Origin: Lotus japonicus
Lineage: Eukaryota; Streptophyta; Magnoliopsida; Fabales; Fabaceae
Assembly: GCF_012489685.1 (NCBI RefSeq)
Contig: NC_080043.1
Coordinates: 13,634,223 to 13,698,222 of the forward strand
Direction: 5' to 3'
Length of the DNA: 64,000 nt
Shown: positions 1 to 11,405 of the stretch, piece after piece
Position numbering within the stretch: position 1 is the first letter of the stretch
How the letters are laid out: every line of letters begins with the position of its first letter
Notes under the pieces: model-generated
Database searches by the model: none
The model's input: only the letters and a program-made list of their open reading frames with translations
What the model was told of the DNA's origin: nothing
Translations under genes and position numbers: made by a program

Positions 1-2
1 AT

Positions 3-293
3 CACTCGCTTAAAAAACTAGTAATAGATGGATTTTGTGGGAAAAGGTTACCAGACTGGATAGGGAATCTCTCATCGCTCGCGAGTCTTGAAATCCGTAA
101 TTGCGGTGGTTTGAAATTGCTACCTGATGGAATGCATAACCTCATGTCTTTAAAGAAATTATGCATATATAACTGCTCACTGTTAGAGAAAAGATGTGCA
201 AGACCATATGGTGAAGACTGGCCTAAAATTGCTTGCATCCCAAAAGTTGTGATCTCTCCCATGTCACCGTCCGCTATGAAGTATTTTACTTGA
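3..293 (+). CDS. C-terminal end of a CC-NBS-LRR disease-resistance protein (partial)
   Basis: Reading from base 3 gives 96 codons to a TGA at 291-293; the start lies outside the window. The peptide shows two leucine-rich repeats (LPDWIGNLSSLASLEIRNC, then LPDGMHNLMSLKKLCIYNC) followed by the tail CARPYGEDWPKIACIPKV. The C-x-x-x-x-G-x-DW-x-KI-x-x-IP tail is typical of the end of plant RGA-type CC-NBS-LRR intracellular immune receptors. The LRR part senses effectors or restrains the NB-ARC switch. The frame is clean over the visible part, but intactness upstream cannot be judged. The long minus-strand frame over the same bases is a shadow. Confidence 0.85.
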   Translation, partial: HSLKKLVIDGFCGKRLPDWIGNLSSLASLEIRNCGGLKLLPDGMHNLMSLKKLCIYNCSLLEKRCARPYGEDWPKIACIPKVVISPMSPSAMKYFT

Positions 294-1489
294 TTCAAGA
301 TCTTTCCCTGGTTGTGGAGGAGTTTCTGAATCTGCTTTCTTGATCTAATCTCCATGTATTTGATCCCTTGTGTGTCATCCGGCCTCCATAGTCTCTTCAC
401 TCAGCTTCCCTGAAGGCTTAAAAATCCACCCGTATTCATGTGATTTCTTTTGCACTTAGATAGCTTTATACAGTTTTCTTTCTTCTCTTGCCTCATTCAG
501 TCTTGGTCTGTGCTTTCCCATTCTGTGTATGACTCATGTTGGGATGAATGAAAAGAAGGCAGCAAAGTCTCTTTATTTCTTATTGTGTCAATGAATATTT
601 TGTTACTATGGGTTAGTGGTTCATATTGCTTGTGATTGAGGTAAGCTTCTCTTCGCGATTTAAATCTTTTTCATATTAATTTTTCGCCATTTTAATCACA
701 TTATGGTTTTGATATTGGGATTACATACATCTGTTTTGATAGATGGATTCCATGGCCTTATTTATTCGGATCATGCATATCATTTGCTGACTTGAATTGA
801 TTGTTTTGTTGCTTCAAAAACTAGCTGTCTTTTCCCTTTAGATTTGTTGCTTCGTTATGTAGAATCTGTCTTATCTTTTTTCTTCACGCAGAACATTTCT
901 ATGTTTCTTTGAGATATCACTTCAGTGCAATCTACTATGTGTTGCTCCATCTTCTAACTTTAAGGCCTATTCTTTTCCAATTTACAACATACAGAAATTT
1001 GATCTACTAATGCAAATCCCTCAAGTATATGGCTGTCTTACTGATTTTGCGAAGGTATCAGAAACAAATTAAGATCTGTACAGCAGAAACTACTCTCATG
1101 CTCCTCTCTATTTAAGTAGCACCAGGGTTAGAACCAGAAAAAATTGGTAACGCTGTGGAAATTTAATACATTAAGAATGACTAATTAGAATAGACAGTAT
1201 TAATGTTTTTCTGGGGGCGGATATCACACTTGAGTAAAGATCTGTACAACAGAAAGTACTCTCACACTCCTGTCTGTTTAGGTAGCAGCAGCACCCAGAA
1301 TTATTGAAGAAAACTGAGATGAAAATGGAAAACAGAAGTATAGAATATAGACTCTTTGGGGGTCTCTACTGCATTCCCAATCATTCCATTCAACTCTCAC
1401 TTCTCCTTTCCAATACTAACCCTTCACCTTATTCCAACCTCTACAAACTCATTACTATGGTTGACTCTCTCTATATATATATATATACA
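294..1489. other. 3' flank of the NBS-LRR gene, no gene recognised
   Basis: This is probably 3' UTR and intergenic DNA. A near-repeat (AGATCTGTACA, CAGAAA, ACTCTCA and CTCCT in order) occurs at about 1,072-1,105 and again at about 1,239-1,272, so a piece of about 40 bases is duplicated 167 bp apart. Short open frames have no recognisable protein signal. Confidence 0.5.
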
Positions 1490-1700
1490 CTAGATATTAT
1501 ACCCATGCGTTAGCACGAGTTTATTTATGATATTTTTTAATATTATATGAAAATTACTATAGTGTAATTATATAAATAATAAATATTAAAATATTTCTTA
1601 AATATAAATATAACAGAAAAAATTATTGTGTTTAGACATCGAAATAGATAGTATTACAGTTTTTTTGATGCATTAAATTACTTGTATTCGAATTCTCTTT

Positions 1701-1753
1701 TTTTTTGGGGCGAGAGATTAATCTCACGACTTTCGGCTATGGGGATACCTTAG
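1701..1753 (-). mobile_element. 53-bp retroposed scrap with 16-bp target duplication
   Basis: The 16-mer TATTCGAATTCTCTTT occurs at 1,685-1,700 and again at 1,754-1,769. Between the copies are 53 bases that begin with a T run, which is the poly-A tail of a minus-strand insert. This fits target-primed reverse transcription of a very short LINE or SINE 3' end. Confidence 0.65.
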
Positions 1754-2164
1754 TATTCGAATTCTCTTTATGTAAATAAACGATATTACTGAAATATAAA
1801 AAATTAAAAAAGAAAATATTATTAATAACATAAGAAAACTTGAGAAAATATTTTTACTACTATGTTTTTCAAATAATATACACACATGCAGTATATATAT
1901 AGTAAATATCTTCCAGAGACATTCATTTAATTTTGAAACTATTTTTCTAGATTGTTTATTAATGAATTTTAAATTTACTACTATTTAATTAAAATTATTA
2001 ATATTGTCTACATATAAATATGTTTCTTAATTTTTTTTTCTCTCAATTTATGATTGATAGTTAATATTCTAACTATTTTTAAGTACTACGTAATAATTTT
2101 TTCTTTTGTATAAGAAAATGAAAAGTTGACAATTAATAATTAATAGTTGGCAAATAGTTGGCAA

Positions 2165-2436
2165 ACTTGGGCTGTGACCTGTGAGGGTCATGATCCTATT
2201 TGGGTTCAGCTAGAAGAGAATAGGGAATTTTAAAAAATTGCTCAGGGTGTAAAGTTTAGTACTCCTAGTTCCTTACTTGTATTCTGCACTCAGTAGCTGG
2301 TTTTAGGAACCCCTTTACATGTAGGGATGGTTTCTATTTAGACATAGTGCCCAGGTTCATCCTTTAACCAATTGGCACTATGATTGTGTACTTTGGCTCT
2401 CTTAATTCAATAATTTTTTATTCTTCAAAAAAAAAG
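2165..2436 (+). mobile_element. 5'-truncated LINE 3' end (probable)
   Basis: A more GC-balanced block sits within AT-rich DNA and ends in CTCTTAATTCAATAATTTTT and an A run at 2,428-2,436. Its layout (CTCTYAATTCAATAA then poly-A) resembles the 3' tails of the LINE pieces at 18,200-18,250 and 12,421-12,573. No convincing target-site duplication was found. Confidence 0.45.
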
Positions 2437-2442
2437 TTAATA

Positions 2443-2718
2443 CTCCCTCCGTTCCTAAATAACTGACACTATTTCTAGCTGAATTTTGTTCCTAATTATC
2501 TGCCACTTTACAAAGTTCAAGAGAGCATTAATTATACTTTATCAATTGTATCCTTCATTTATTGGTGGTAGGAAATTTAAAAAGTTAGAATTAATAAGAG
2601 AGATAAAGGGTATAATAGGAAGCTAGATTGTAATTTTAATAAAACAAGAACATTAATTGTTATTTCTTAATACTTGTGCAACAACCTTAAAATGTCAGTT
2701 ATATAGGAACGGAGGGAG
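2443..2718. mobile_element. Stowaway-type MITE (Tc1/mariner superfamily)
   Basis: The terminal inverted repeats are CTCCCTCCGTTCCTA on the left and TAGGAACGGAGGGAG on the right, flanked by TA at 2,441-2,442 and 2,719-2,720. The next bases are also inverted (AACTGAC against GTCAGTT). Length is 276 bp and there is no coding capacity. CTCCCTCCGTTCC ends with a TA target are the Stowaway signature. Confidence 0.9.
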
Positions 2719-2939
2719 TAATATAGTTAATAACATAAAATATTCATCAATAATTTTCGTTCAAAAAAAATTTATTACTATCAATATTAAGTAAAATCAC
2801 AAATTAATTTAAAATTATTTTTTAAAATAACACAACTACATTATAGTCAATTTAAACAACATGCATAATCATTTCAGATTTTAAAAGTAAATTCCTATGT
2901 TATTGTACCCATATTGAGAGGAGATATTTCTCAACACTC

Positions 2940-2944
<5 letters not shown>

Positions 2945-2988
<44 letters not shown>
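2945..2988. repeat. (AT)n microsatellite
   Basis: An alternating AT run of about 44 bp lies inside the minus-strand Helitron region. Confidence 0.9.
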
Positions 2989-2990
<2 letters not shown>

Positions 2991-3590
2991 CTCTTTCGAA
3001 AAAAAAGTAAATTCCAAAATATATATTTACAAAAAGCATTCAACCATTAACTAATTTCAATATTTAACATGTTTATTTTTATTTAAAAGATATTAATTCG
3101 TGTTATTTTTGTATCTAACTTTAGCACTTAATTTTTTATTTATACGTAAAATGTAGTAATAAGTTTTGTTGGTTAATTTTTAAAATTCATCAACTTATGA
3201 TTATAATTAAAATTAAAATTTTAATTTTAGTTTTAATATATAAGAGTTTGAAATTTTTTACAATTAGTTATAAATGTAAAATTTATTTTACTATATATTT
3301 TTATTAATGTAAAGTTAGTCAATTTAAATTATTATTATTCAAAATTTGTCTTCAAGTTATAATTAATAGTTAAAATTTAATCACTATTAAAAATTATAAA
3401 ATTATTTTAAAATATGGGAAATTGAATTTTTTTTTTAATTTGGAAATTGAAAGGTTTAACGGTTATTAATTAATATAATGAATAATAAAGTAAATGTACT
3501 TATTTTTTAGTTTTATATTTTATTATCTAATGTATTTAATACAAAGGTGGTAATCAATGCAAAAAAGTTCACGTCTCCTTTACATATATA

Positions 3591-6170
3591 CTAGATATTA
3601 TACCCGTGCATTGCACGGGTTTATATACAATATTTTTTACATTACATAGAATTATTATAGTTTAAAAAATAAACATACACTAAAAAACATTTTCATTATA
3701 AGATATAAAAAATAAAAAAATAATATTGCATTAATAATAATGCATTTTTCTGTCAAAAAAAATTAATTTTAATTCTTATTTTTTGATACTTATGCAAAAT
3801 TCAAGTTAATTTTTAAAATTATGAATGTTATTTTCTAATGTAAGTTTTTGTGTGAATATTTAATGTAGGTAGTTGAATAGCTTTTGACAATACTTTTTTT
3901 CTTCAGCTTTTAATCATATTTCTTTATATATTTATTACAAAATAATTTTTTTATTATTTAATGTATTTTAATACAAAGATATTTAAGTTTTTTTTCTTAA
4001 TGTATTTAATGATAAACCTCAAATCTTCTTTACATATAATATATATATATATAAATAAATTTTTTAATTTTAAAACAATTTTATCTAAATTATTTTTTAA
4101 GAAATATTATTTTAATATTGGCTTTAATTTTTAATATATTTGAAATGAAAAATTCAAGTAAATTTTAAGTTTATGAATGTTGCTATTTAATGTAAGTAGT
4201 TGAATAATTTTTGACACTATAAATTTTTCAGTTTAATATATTTATTACAAATAAAATTTGATTATTTAATTAGTACAATGCTATTAATACTATGAAAAAA
4301 TAAAAAATAAAAGATATTTTAAAACAGAAAATTATTTTTCATAGCATCTCCAAGTTTCAGCAAAAGACACCATAAACAAAATAAAAAATGCAACTCATCT
4401 CTTGAATTTGCAATGCCCAATAGTGTCATAAACCTTTGTACTTGGAGGAAGACTAAAATAAGAAACAAATGGATTTTAGAAAGAAAACTTTTATGCTAAA
4501 AAGTATAGTTTCAACGATATACATAACAAGGCAAGAGCTAAACACCATGAAATTGAAAATGACCTAGATAAGGAGAAAAAGAAACCCTCACTTGTCATAT
4601 ACCATCATTTAGGCACTGCAAGATCCAAATCTTAAAATTAAAGATGCTAGAACAAATAAGAAACAGAACCCTAACCATCCATAAGGAAAATCAACTAAAT
4701 AACATTCAAATAGTTTAATACATTAAGTAAGGGGTTATACATCAAGGAAAGAAGGGAATTGAAGTTCTATATAAGCTAAGAGAAATGAAGTAGTTTTCAA
4801 AAAAAAATTAAAAAATAAGAGAAATGAAGTAAAGATGTATAAACATACAAATTTCTTTCTTAACTTATACCATTTTTCAATTTATATAAATTAAAATTAC
4901 ATATACATTATACATACTTTTAATCAGTGATTAGCAAAATTGAGATCTATGAATATATCTTGAAATCCCACAGAGAAACCCCAAAATGACCCCTAACCTC
5001 ATAAGTCATCTTAGATCAAATTGCTAGAGCCTAGAGAGCTATTTAAGATCAACATAACAAATGAATGTAAGTAGTGGGAAAAATGAAAAGATAGATGAAT
5101 TAGAGAATTACTCAGTGCTCTAATTTTCTAAAGGTTCCCTCTGATGGAATATGAATTGTCTTTTCACCTTCAATAGCTTATTAGCATATAAGAACATCAT
5201 TCTAATTATATTCCAACCCTAGCAAACCTCTTATGCAAATAAAAAGTAAATCTCAATTAGGAGAAAATGGAGTAGGAAAGAAGAAAAAAAAGGAATTATA
5301 ATTTTTTTCCAAACCAAACAATTTAGCATGTCACTGATTTTGAATCTCGTACTAATCGGATCGGATAACATCGTATGCCAACATCCAACTTATCACTCAA
5401 AAGCTCCAATCACATGAATAATAGTCCAAGATGATTAATCAAATCGTTAATACCAAAATATGAATGAAATTCAAAATTGAAAAGAAAAAATTGAGCAAAG
5501 ATTAGATGATTTTAACATCGTATGATAAACCAATCAAGTTTTGATACATTCAGCTCATATGAGTTGTTAACATGTCCAGAGTACTATGGGTAGACAATGT
5601 CCATAAAAAGCTAGAATTTTGAAGAATTTGAAGGGACGAAAAGAACTTGAAAAATGGGTATGAACTATGAAATCATGCATTTAAATAATGATAGAATAGG
5701 AATTAGTGAATTACAAAAGAAGAAAGGACTCACCCAATAATTCATTCATAATGCAGATAATCCCAATGACATTCAGCCGTTTTTATGAGAAATGAGTAAT
5801 ATAGAGGTAGTGGAGCTAGAATGAAGCTGCACACCCCTTGAAATTAGTAAATTTACGTTCAAAAAATTACAAATTTTAGCAGATGAAGTGACAATTGTGG
5901 ATACCCATAATTATATGGTCCGTTACTCATTAATTGCTTTAAATTACATTTCAATAGTTACTTCTCTTTTTGTTATATATCAAACATGCGTTGGAGATGA
6001 AAGGTTGATTTGTTATTTATTTTTTAATTTCATCTTAAAGTAGGTGATCAAGATAAAGGTGAAGAATTTGATCATCTCATTAATGTTTTTTTTTCCAAGT
6101 CTTTTGTATTTAAAACTTTAGCTCAAGTGAGCTTTACTAATATATATAGATATATAGATAGGGGAGTATC
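3591..6170 (-). mobile_element. Second minus-strand Helitron end and AT-rich body; right limit uncertain
   Basis: CTAG at 3,591 is followed by the hairpin CCCGTGCATTGCACGGG at about 3,603-3,619. Read on the minus strand this is a hairpin then CTAG-T, the classic Helitron 3' terminus. It abuts the preceding element directly. A plausible far end is the motif GAGCTTTACTAATATATATAGAT near 6,130-6,153. The interior from about 4,330 to 6,120 is non-coding and has no recognised gene. Confidence 0.5.
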
Positions 6171-6800
6171 ATATGAGGAAACCTTTCTTATATATATGCA
6201 TTGTAATCATTCTGTTATCACAGTGGATATTATTTCTGCTAACTCTGATTCCTCTGACTCTTCTATCTCTATGCATTGTAATCATTCTGTTATCTCCTTC
6301 ATTGCACACTTGGCACAAGTCTTTGCAGAATGCAGTCCTTGTTTCTCTTCCTGGTTTATACTTCCTAGTCCCTCTAAATATCTTGACCTAAGTTTTCTAA
6401 TCATAATGAAACCTGAAACGAACAAAAAGCACAATTAGACATGCTAAATCAGAGTGAAAAAAAATGATAAAACCAATGATGAACTTGCGATGTTGCCTGG
6501 TTGTGAAGAATTCTAAAATTTTAATAAAACAGACATAAAATGTGAATAGATTGAAAGAAATTAAATAAGATGAATCATATGATGACACATAAAATAGGTA
6601 AAAGAGATTAGGTTGAAACACTAAAATGTTAAAAATAAAAAAGTAAGGAAGGGAAGAAGAATATGGTGATTCGAAAGTGAAAGAAGGTGAAAGCCCTTAC
6701 CTTTTAAAGGGATAACGAACAAAATGACACCATAACTATTTTAGAAAGAAAAATGCCAAGGAAGATAAAGAAGTTTGGTGAATATGGAAGAAGATGAAGT
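6171..6800. other. Non-genic stretch with a small direct repeat
   Basis: The 25-base string starting TGCATTGTAATCATTCTGTT occurs at about 6,197 and about 6,272, roughly 75 bp apart. The overlapping open frames here look like chance frames with no domain signal. Confidence 0.4.
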
Positions 6801-7136
6801 GTGTGTTTGGCTCGGCGTTAGTAGAATTGGATCTGACCAGAATTGGATCTGATATGAATTGGATCTGGTAAACGTGAGTTTGAGTGACGTGATTTATGTT
6901 TGGATACATTTATCAGGAATTGGATCTGATAGACTTGAATTGGATATGTAAAAGGGAAAGGGGACAATTGGATCAACATTGATGCTAAAGCAACAAATTG
7001 TTGTGTTAGGATGGATCCAATTTTGGGGCCAGAATTGGATCAACATTTAACATCCAAACATCAATGGAGATGGAAAAATCACGTTTGAGGTCTTTAAACG
7101 TGGATCAGGCCTGATCCAACGTGCATCCAAACACAC
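6801..7136. mobile_element. MITE with 10-bp terminal inverted repeats
   Basis: GTGTGTTTGG at 6,801-6,810 is perfectly inverted as CCAAACACAC at 7,127-7,136. The interior carries the motif GAATTGGATCTGA several times and its complement. TIRs containing TGTTTGG are common in PIF/Harbinger (Tourist) and some hAT MITEs. No clear target duplication was seen, so the superfamily is open. Confidence 0.6.
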
Positions 7137-7252
7137 CCGAAAGTAATTTTAATGTAGAAGAAGCACGTTAAAAGTTATGTTGAGATTAAAGCTAAAAGGT
7201 GGGAGGAAGAACTATATGTCTATTCAAAAATGCATGAAAATGAAAACACATA

Positions 7253-7610
7253 CTCCTTCCAACCAATATAGTGGATAGTTAAAAAAAAATTTCTACTCTC
7301 TCATATCATTAAACCATTTATCATTCTTCCCTCCCTAGTAGCTTTAAAAATTTATAACCTCCTTCTTTTCCTTTGACAAAATTTAATGATAACACCTTTT
7401 TCTATGTAATTTTGAAAGTTTTTTTGGGTACTTTCATTAGAATTTAATTTCCACTTACTAGACAAGACTTTTATTTGATGTAATGAAAATTTAATTTCCA
7501 CTTACTAGTAAGGGTATAATTGACAAAATGGACCTTAAAACATCAAAACGACAGTTAAATAGGAATAAAAAATTTCTTCTAAAACGACACTTAAAAATGA
7601 ACGGAGGGAG
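7253..7610. mobile_element. Degenerate Stowaway-like MITE
   Basis: The left end CTCCTTCCAACC and right end AACGGAGGGAG are imperfect inverted copies, flanked by TA at 7,251-7,252 and 7,611-7,612. The ends match the Stowaway consensus seen at 2,443 with several changes, so this is an older copy. Confidence 0.6.
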
Positions 7611-8127
7611 TACCTTACAGAATGAAGGAAATAATGCTCAAACGTACCTTTGCAAGAAGAAAAAAAAGATAATTAAAAAGGGAAGGAAGAAGAAAAAGAT
7701 TAATGCGTAAGAACATTACAGAACACGATTTGCGTTGTTTGAACTTTTTTGGAAGACGTGCCGCATAAGACTGAATGAATGACATTCAACAAGAGAAAAG
7801 TTAAGATAAAAAAACACCAATTTTGAAAGTGACTTATTTATAAGAAGTAAGGTAAGATATATAATTAGAATATCAAGCAACGAAGTCATAAAATTCGTTT
7901 ATTTATAATTCGGAGTACAAAGCAGAATTTTCTCTTATTGATTTTACAATCACAGCACATACATACATGATGCTCTCAACAGGCCTTAGCTTGTACAAGA
8001 GCTTTAAACTTAGGGGCCAGGAGCTTTAAAAGCTACAAATTAGCAAATTAGGATATATACTAGAATAGAAGCAGTGATACGAGACCACTTATTTAATACA
8101 TAAGTCAAACATGCCTCCTTGCAAGCT

Positions 8128-8402
8128 CTAGAAGTGGGTGTTGTCTTCAACTGGAGGGTGCTTACCATAAGGACTAAGGAGGGTACTTCTTGTATGGTGT
8201 CTTCTTGTAAGGTGACTTGAACACTGTTGGCTATTGGCTTGTAATTAAGCAGTGGCTTGTAATATGGTGGCTTCTTAACTTGTAGATAGGATGATGTCCA
8301 TACTTTGGGTGTTTGTAGAAATCCTCCTCAGCATTAAACCCTTCAGGGATGAGGATCAGAGCTGCAAGGAACAACTAGCAAGGATAAGAAATACGAAGCC
8401 AT
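8128..8402 (-). pseudogene. Proline-rich cell-wall protein pseudogene
   Basis: The initiator and first codons (MASYFLSLLVV) are preserved, but two bases are missing at about 8,370-8,375 compared with the intact copies (GAACAACTAG against GAACACAACTAG). This shifts the frame inside the signal peptide and soon gives a stop. Further small indels follow in the repeat region. The natural promoter is displaced by about 680 bp of inserted DNA. The gene is therefore dead by two independent lesions. Confidence 0.85.
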
Positions 8403-9085
8403 CTAGAGAATCTCTAACAAAAAGATCTTAATTTGAGACTTAACTCATATTTTATGGATCTATACTGCAACATAAGATTTAAGGCATTCATAAGGTTCCA
8501 GTGCACAATTCGCTTCAGTGGTTGAAATTTTATTTTACCTTTGGTTAGACCTACAATACTTAATATAATTATTTATTTTCATCAAATATTAAATTTAATT
8601 ATTAGTTAAATACAACTTCATTAATATTTTTTTTTGGTAAATCGGAAAGATAAATTGCACCATTTAAGAATTGATCTCTGAACCTCCCCACCCAACTCAT
8701 ATATCTCATAACTCTTACCATTCGAGTTATCATTCGGGGACAACTTCATTAATCTTTGAAAAAGATATAATATAATTAAAATTTATCATGGTAGGAAATA
8801 TATAATTAAAACTCAACATGAAAGAGAAAACATATTTTATTGAATTCGGGTATTGAATGAGAGAATCATATTAAGATTTCAGTTCCGAAGGTTGTTGAGC
8901 TAAGGTACGAATTTTAGTTTTTACTAAGATCTCATGCCACGTAGAATAGCTTTGATGGTGGAATTTCATTAAATCCAGATTTTATTTTTAAATCACAATT
9001 TAAAATCTCCATTGAAAATGCTCTTGATATTGATTATTGAATAATGTTATCTTCACACCTCTCTTTAATATCATTATTGTTTAAT
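8403..9085. other. Insertion separating pseudogene from its promoter; contains an old SINE
   Basis: The stretch is absent from the two paralogous copies, where ATG and TATA region are about 40 bp apart. At about 8,630-8,745 it contains a minus-strand tRNA-like SINE: a T run, then TAAATTGCACC, then a tRNA-head region whose complement carries a diverged box A and box B. The nature of the rest is unknown. Confidence 0.5.
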
Positions 9086-9399
9086 ATTAGTGTACTTTTT
9101 ACATGCACGGAATGGTCCATTTTTATAGTAGTGAGACTGTGAGAGGTCTCAATGGGAGTACAAGGTCTCTATCCAAGTCATTTATTATTTGAACACTCAC
9201 TACCCTAATCGTCAAAGTTGGGTGTGGATTATTCAAAAATGATAAGAAACTTTGGTCCCATTTAAATAATAGTAGGAAACTAAGAGCCACACGTGATCGG
9301 TATGATTAATAGTGCCAATCCTTTAAATTCATGGACGTACTCCCACTTGTTGGCCACTTGTGTGTCCACTAAAAAAAATATTCATATTAATATAGGGTA

Positions 9400-10020
9400 A
9401 ATCTATTCTCAGATATTTGACTATAGAACAGTTATAATTCTGTTTATTAATTAGTATTTCGAATACATGAGGGTTATAGTGTTAATTACAAGTATATATA
9501 TGTATAGGGATACTAATAATACAAATTATAACAATACCCCTAAATTTTACTGCGGGAGCGAAACCTTCCGTACCCTCCACACCCAAGTCGCATCCTCCAA
9601 ACAAACAGTTGTGTTAAACTCAAGGGTCGAGAACGCTCCGTAGCTTCACCACCCCCTTGACATTACTTATGAGTCATACTCAACCGTTTGTATGAGTTGG
9701 GCTACATTTTCTTTGGTATTTTGAAGCAGTTTTTTCATAATTGTTACCTACACAAAAGTGAAGCGAGTTTTTTTTTTTCCCTTTCTGGGGTTAAATGTTG
9801 AGGTTAGATTATTTAACTGGTGTGTCATGTACAACTGTTTGAGAAAGCGCGCTAGATATTAATGACATTCTATGAGATTATAGAAAAAGAAATGAATATA
9901 TAGTACCTCTGCAATATGTCATAAAAACTTACCAACATTTCATTAGAAAGGGAATCAGTAAATCAGTCATTGTATTTTAATTTTCAGTTTGTAGTTTATT
10001 AAAAACTGAATTATGTATTC
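9400..10020. other. Unassigned DNA left of unit 2
   Basis: AT-rich with one GC-richer patch at about 9,545-9,665 (GCGGGAGCGAAACCTTCC onward). No open frame, TIR or repeat in the window explains it. Confidence 0.4.
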
Positions 10021-11405
10021 TTCATATATATAATATAACTTTTATAACTCAATGATTTATGGTTATTTAGGAACATGTGTTATGATAAGGCTTTAGGTTC
10101 TTCAAGTAAATGAGTGAGGGGTGGGATAGTGCACTGCCGACAGATGTTACCATTTTGGGTAGTCATTGGAGATTGCGACATAAGTACGTCCACGTTCCAC
10201 TGTGCTGTTGACATGCTAGGCACTAGGAAGAGACCCAGAGCGGGACTTATAAAATAAAATTAAAGAAGCTAAAAATGTAAGGATTGCCTTGGAATTATGG
10301 TGCACTGGCTGGTTAATTTGGCAAGCAATATTGCTTGGAAACTGTACGATATTTAGACAATTGAAATTAGCTAATTAACGGTCGATGCATTTAGCCAAAT
10401 TTTCCTTATTTTTGGGTGTCAATAAAGCTAAAACATTATTATTTAAATGTTTCACAAAGATTTAATTTATGAAAAATGACTTGTTTATTCGAGTTTTACT
10501 AGGGGTTAGTTGAAAATTAAAAAAAACAACAATATTTCTTTTCTACTTGTTGATTGATTGATATGTCATATTTCAACAAAATCTTCATAGCCAGCCTTTT
10601 TTGCAATGAAAGTTGTTGAAACTCAACTTAATTCATAACAACATTAAATATGACTTTCTAAAAAATTTATTAGTTATATATATATATATATATATATAAT
10701 ATTCATTAACAAAAGTTTTAAAGTATTTTATTTCGACCACGTAACAAGAAAGTGCTAAATACGCTGTAATTGCGAATCAACTAATTTTACAAGCTAGCTC
10801 AGCACCTCACGTTTGATGGGGCAAGCACATATTCTGTTCAAGATAAATGGAAAGAGAGGCCCCAAAGGTTTCGGAGTTGGGGAATATGCTTGATTTGAGT
10901 TAAAAATTATTTAATTAGACAAAAACAATTAATGAACTTTTTTTTTTTTTTTGAAAGTGAATGAACTTACTTGCTATAATTGATTTTAGGGTCAAATATG
11001 GTTTTAATCTTTTCAATTTGATTTTCGCAAAAAACTTTATAGCTTTTATCCCTGGGTGCATTTTGTTTTAATCCTTTCAAATATGCTAACGTTAATGAAG
11101 TAAGTCAAGTTTATCCCTGGGTGCATTTTGTTGCAATTTACACTGCTACTAATGTATTTGTTGGGGGTGGTTAAAGACTACCAATAATGCAAAAAATTCC
11201 CACAAAATGAACGGAAATGATGAGATGAGACATATTTTATTAATGCTCAAGATTAAAAGTTATTAATTTTTTTGGAGGAATGAATTTCAATTAATCCTTA
11301 TTTTACACGGACTAAAATTACATTTAACCTTTATCTTAATGAAAAAAATGATAGTAAATGTTAGATAATAAGCACTAAATTTACATATTATGTAATAGAA
11401 AAAAA

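Larger units (their letters stand above)
1490..3590 (-). mobile_element. Minus-strand Helitron, non-autonomous; right limit inferred
   Basis: On the minus strand a Helitron-type 3' end lies at 1,490-1,520: a short GC-rich hairpin (degenerate here, CCATGCGTTAGCACG on the plus strand) followed by CTAG at the boundary. The body is very AT-rich and has no coding signal. The right limit is placed where a second, better preserved Helitron 3' end begins at 3,591, just after the motif CTCCTTTACATATATA that borders other members in this window. It contains a Stowaway MITE, a LINE tail and a retroposed scrap. The left end is well supported; the right end is an inference. Confidence 0.5.
7840..9400. repeat. 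Third, partial copy of the proline-rich gene region
   Basis: 7,840-8,402 matches 13,560-14,086 and 46,430-46,935: the same 3' flank with ATAATTCGGAG, the same ACATACATACATGATGCTCT, and the coding region. The promoter part resumes at about 9,085-9,360 and matches 14,095-14,345. About 680 bp of unrelated DNA (8,405-9,085) separates the gene from its promoter here. This copy is shorter and more diverged than the unit 2/unit 3 pair. Confidence 0.8.

Noticed and set aside
2..400. 132-residue minus-strand open frame
   Set aside because: It overlaps the NBS-LRR C-terminus, which has clear LRR motifs on the plus strand; the minus frame is a shadow.
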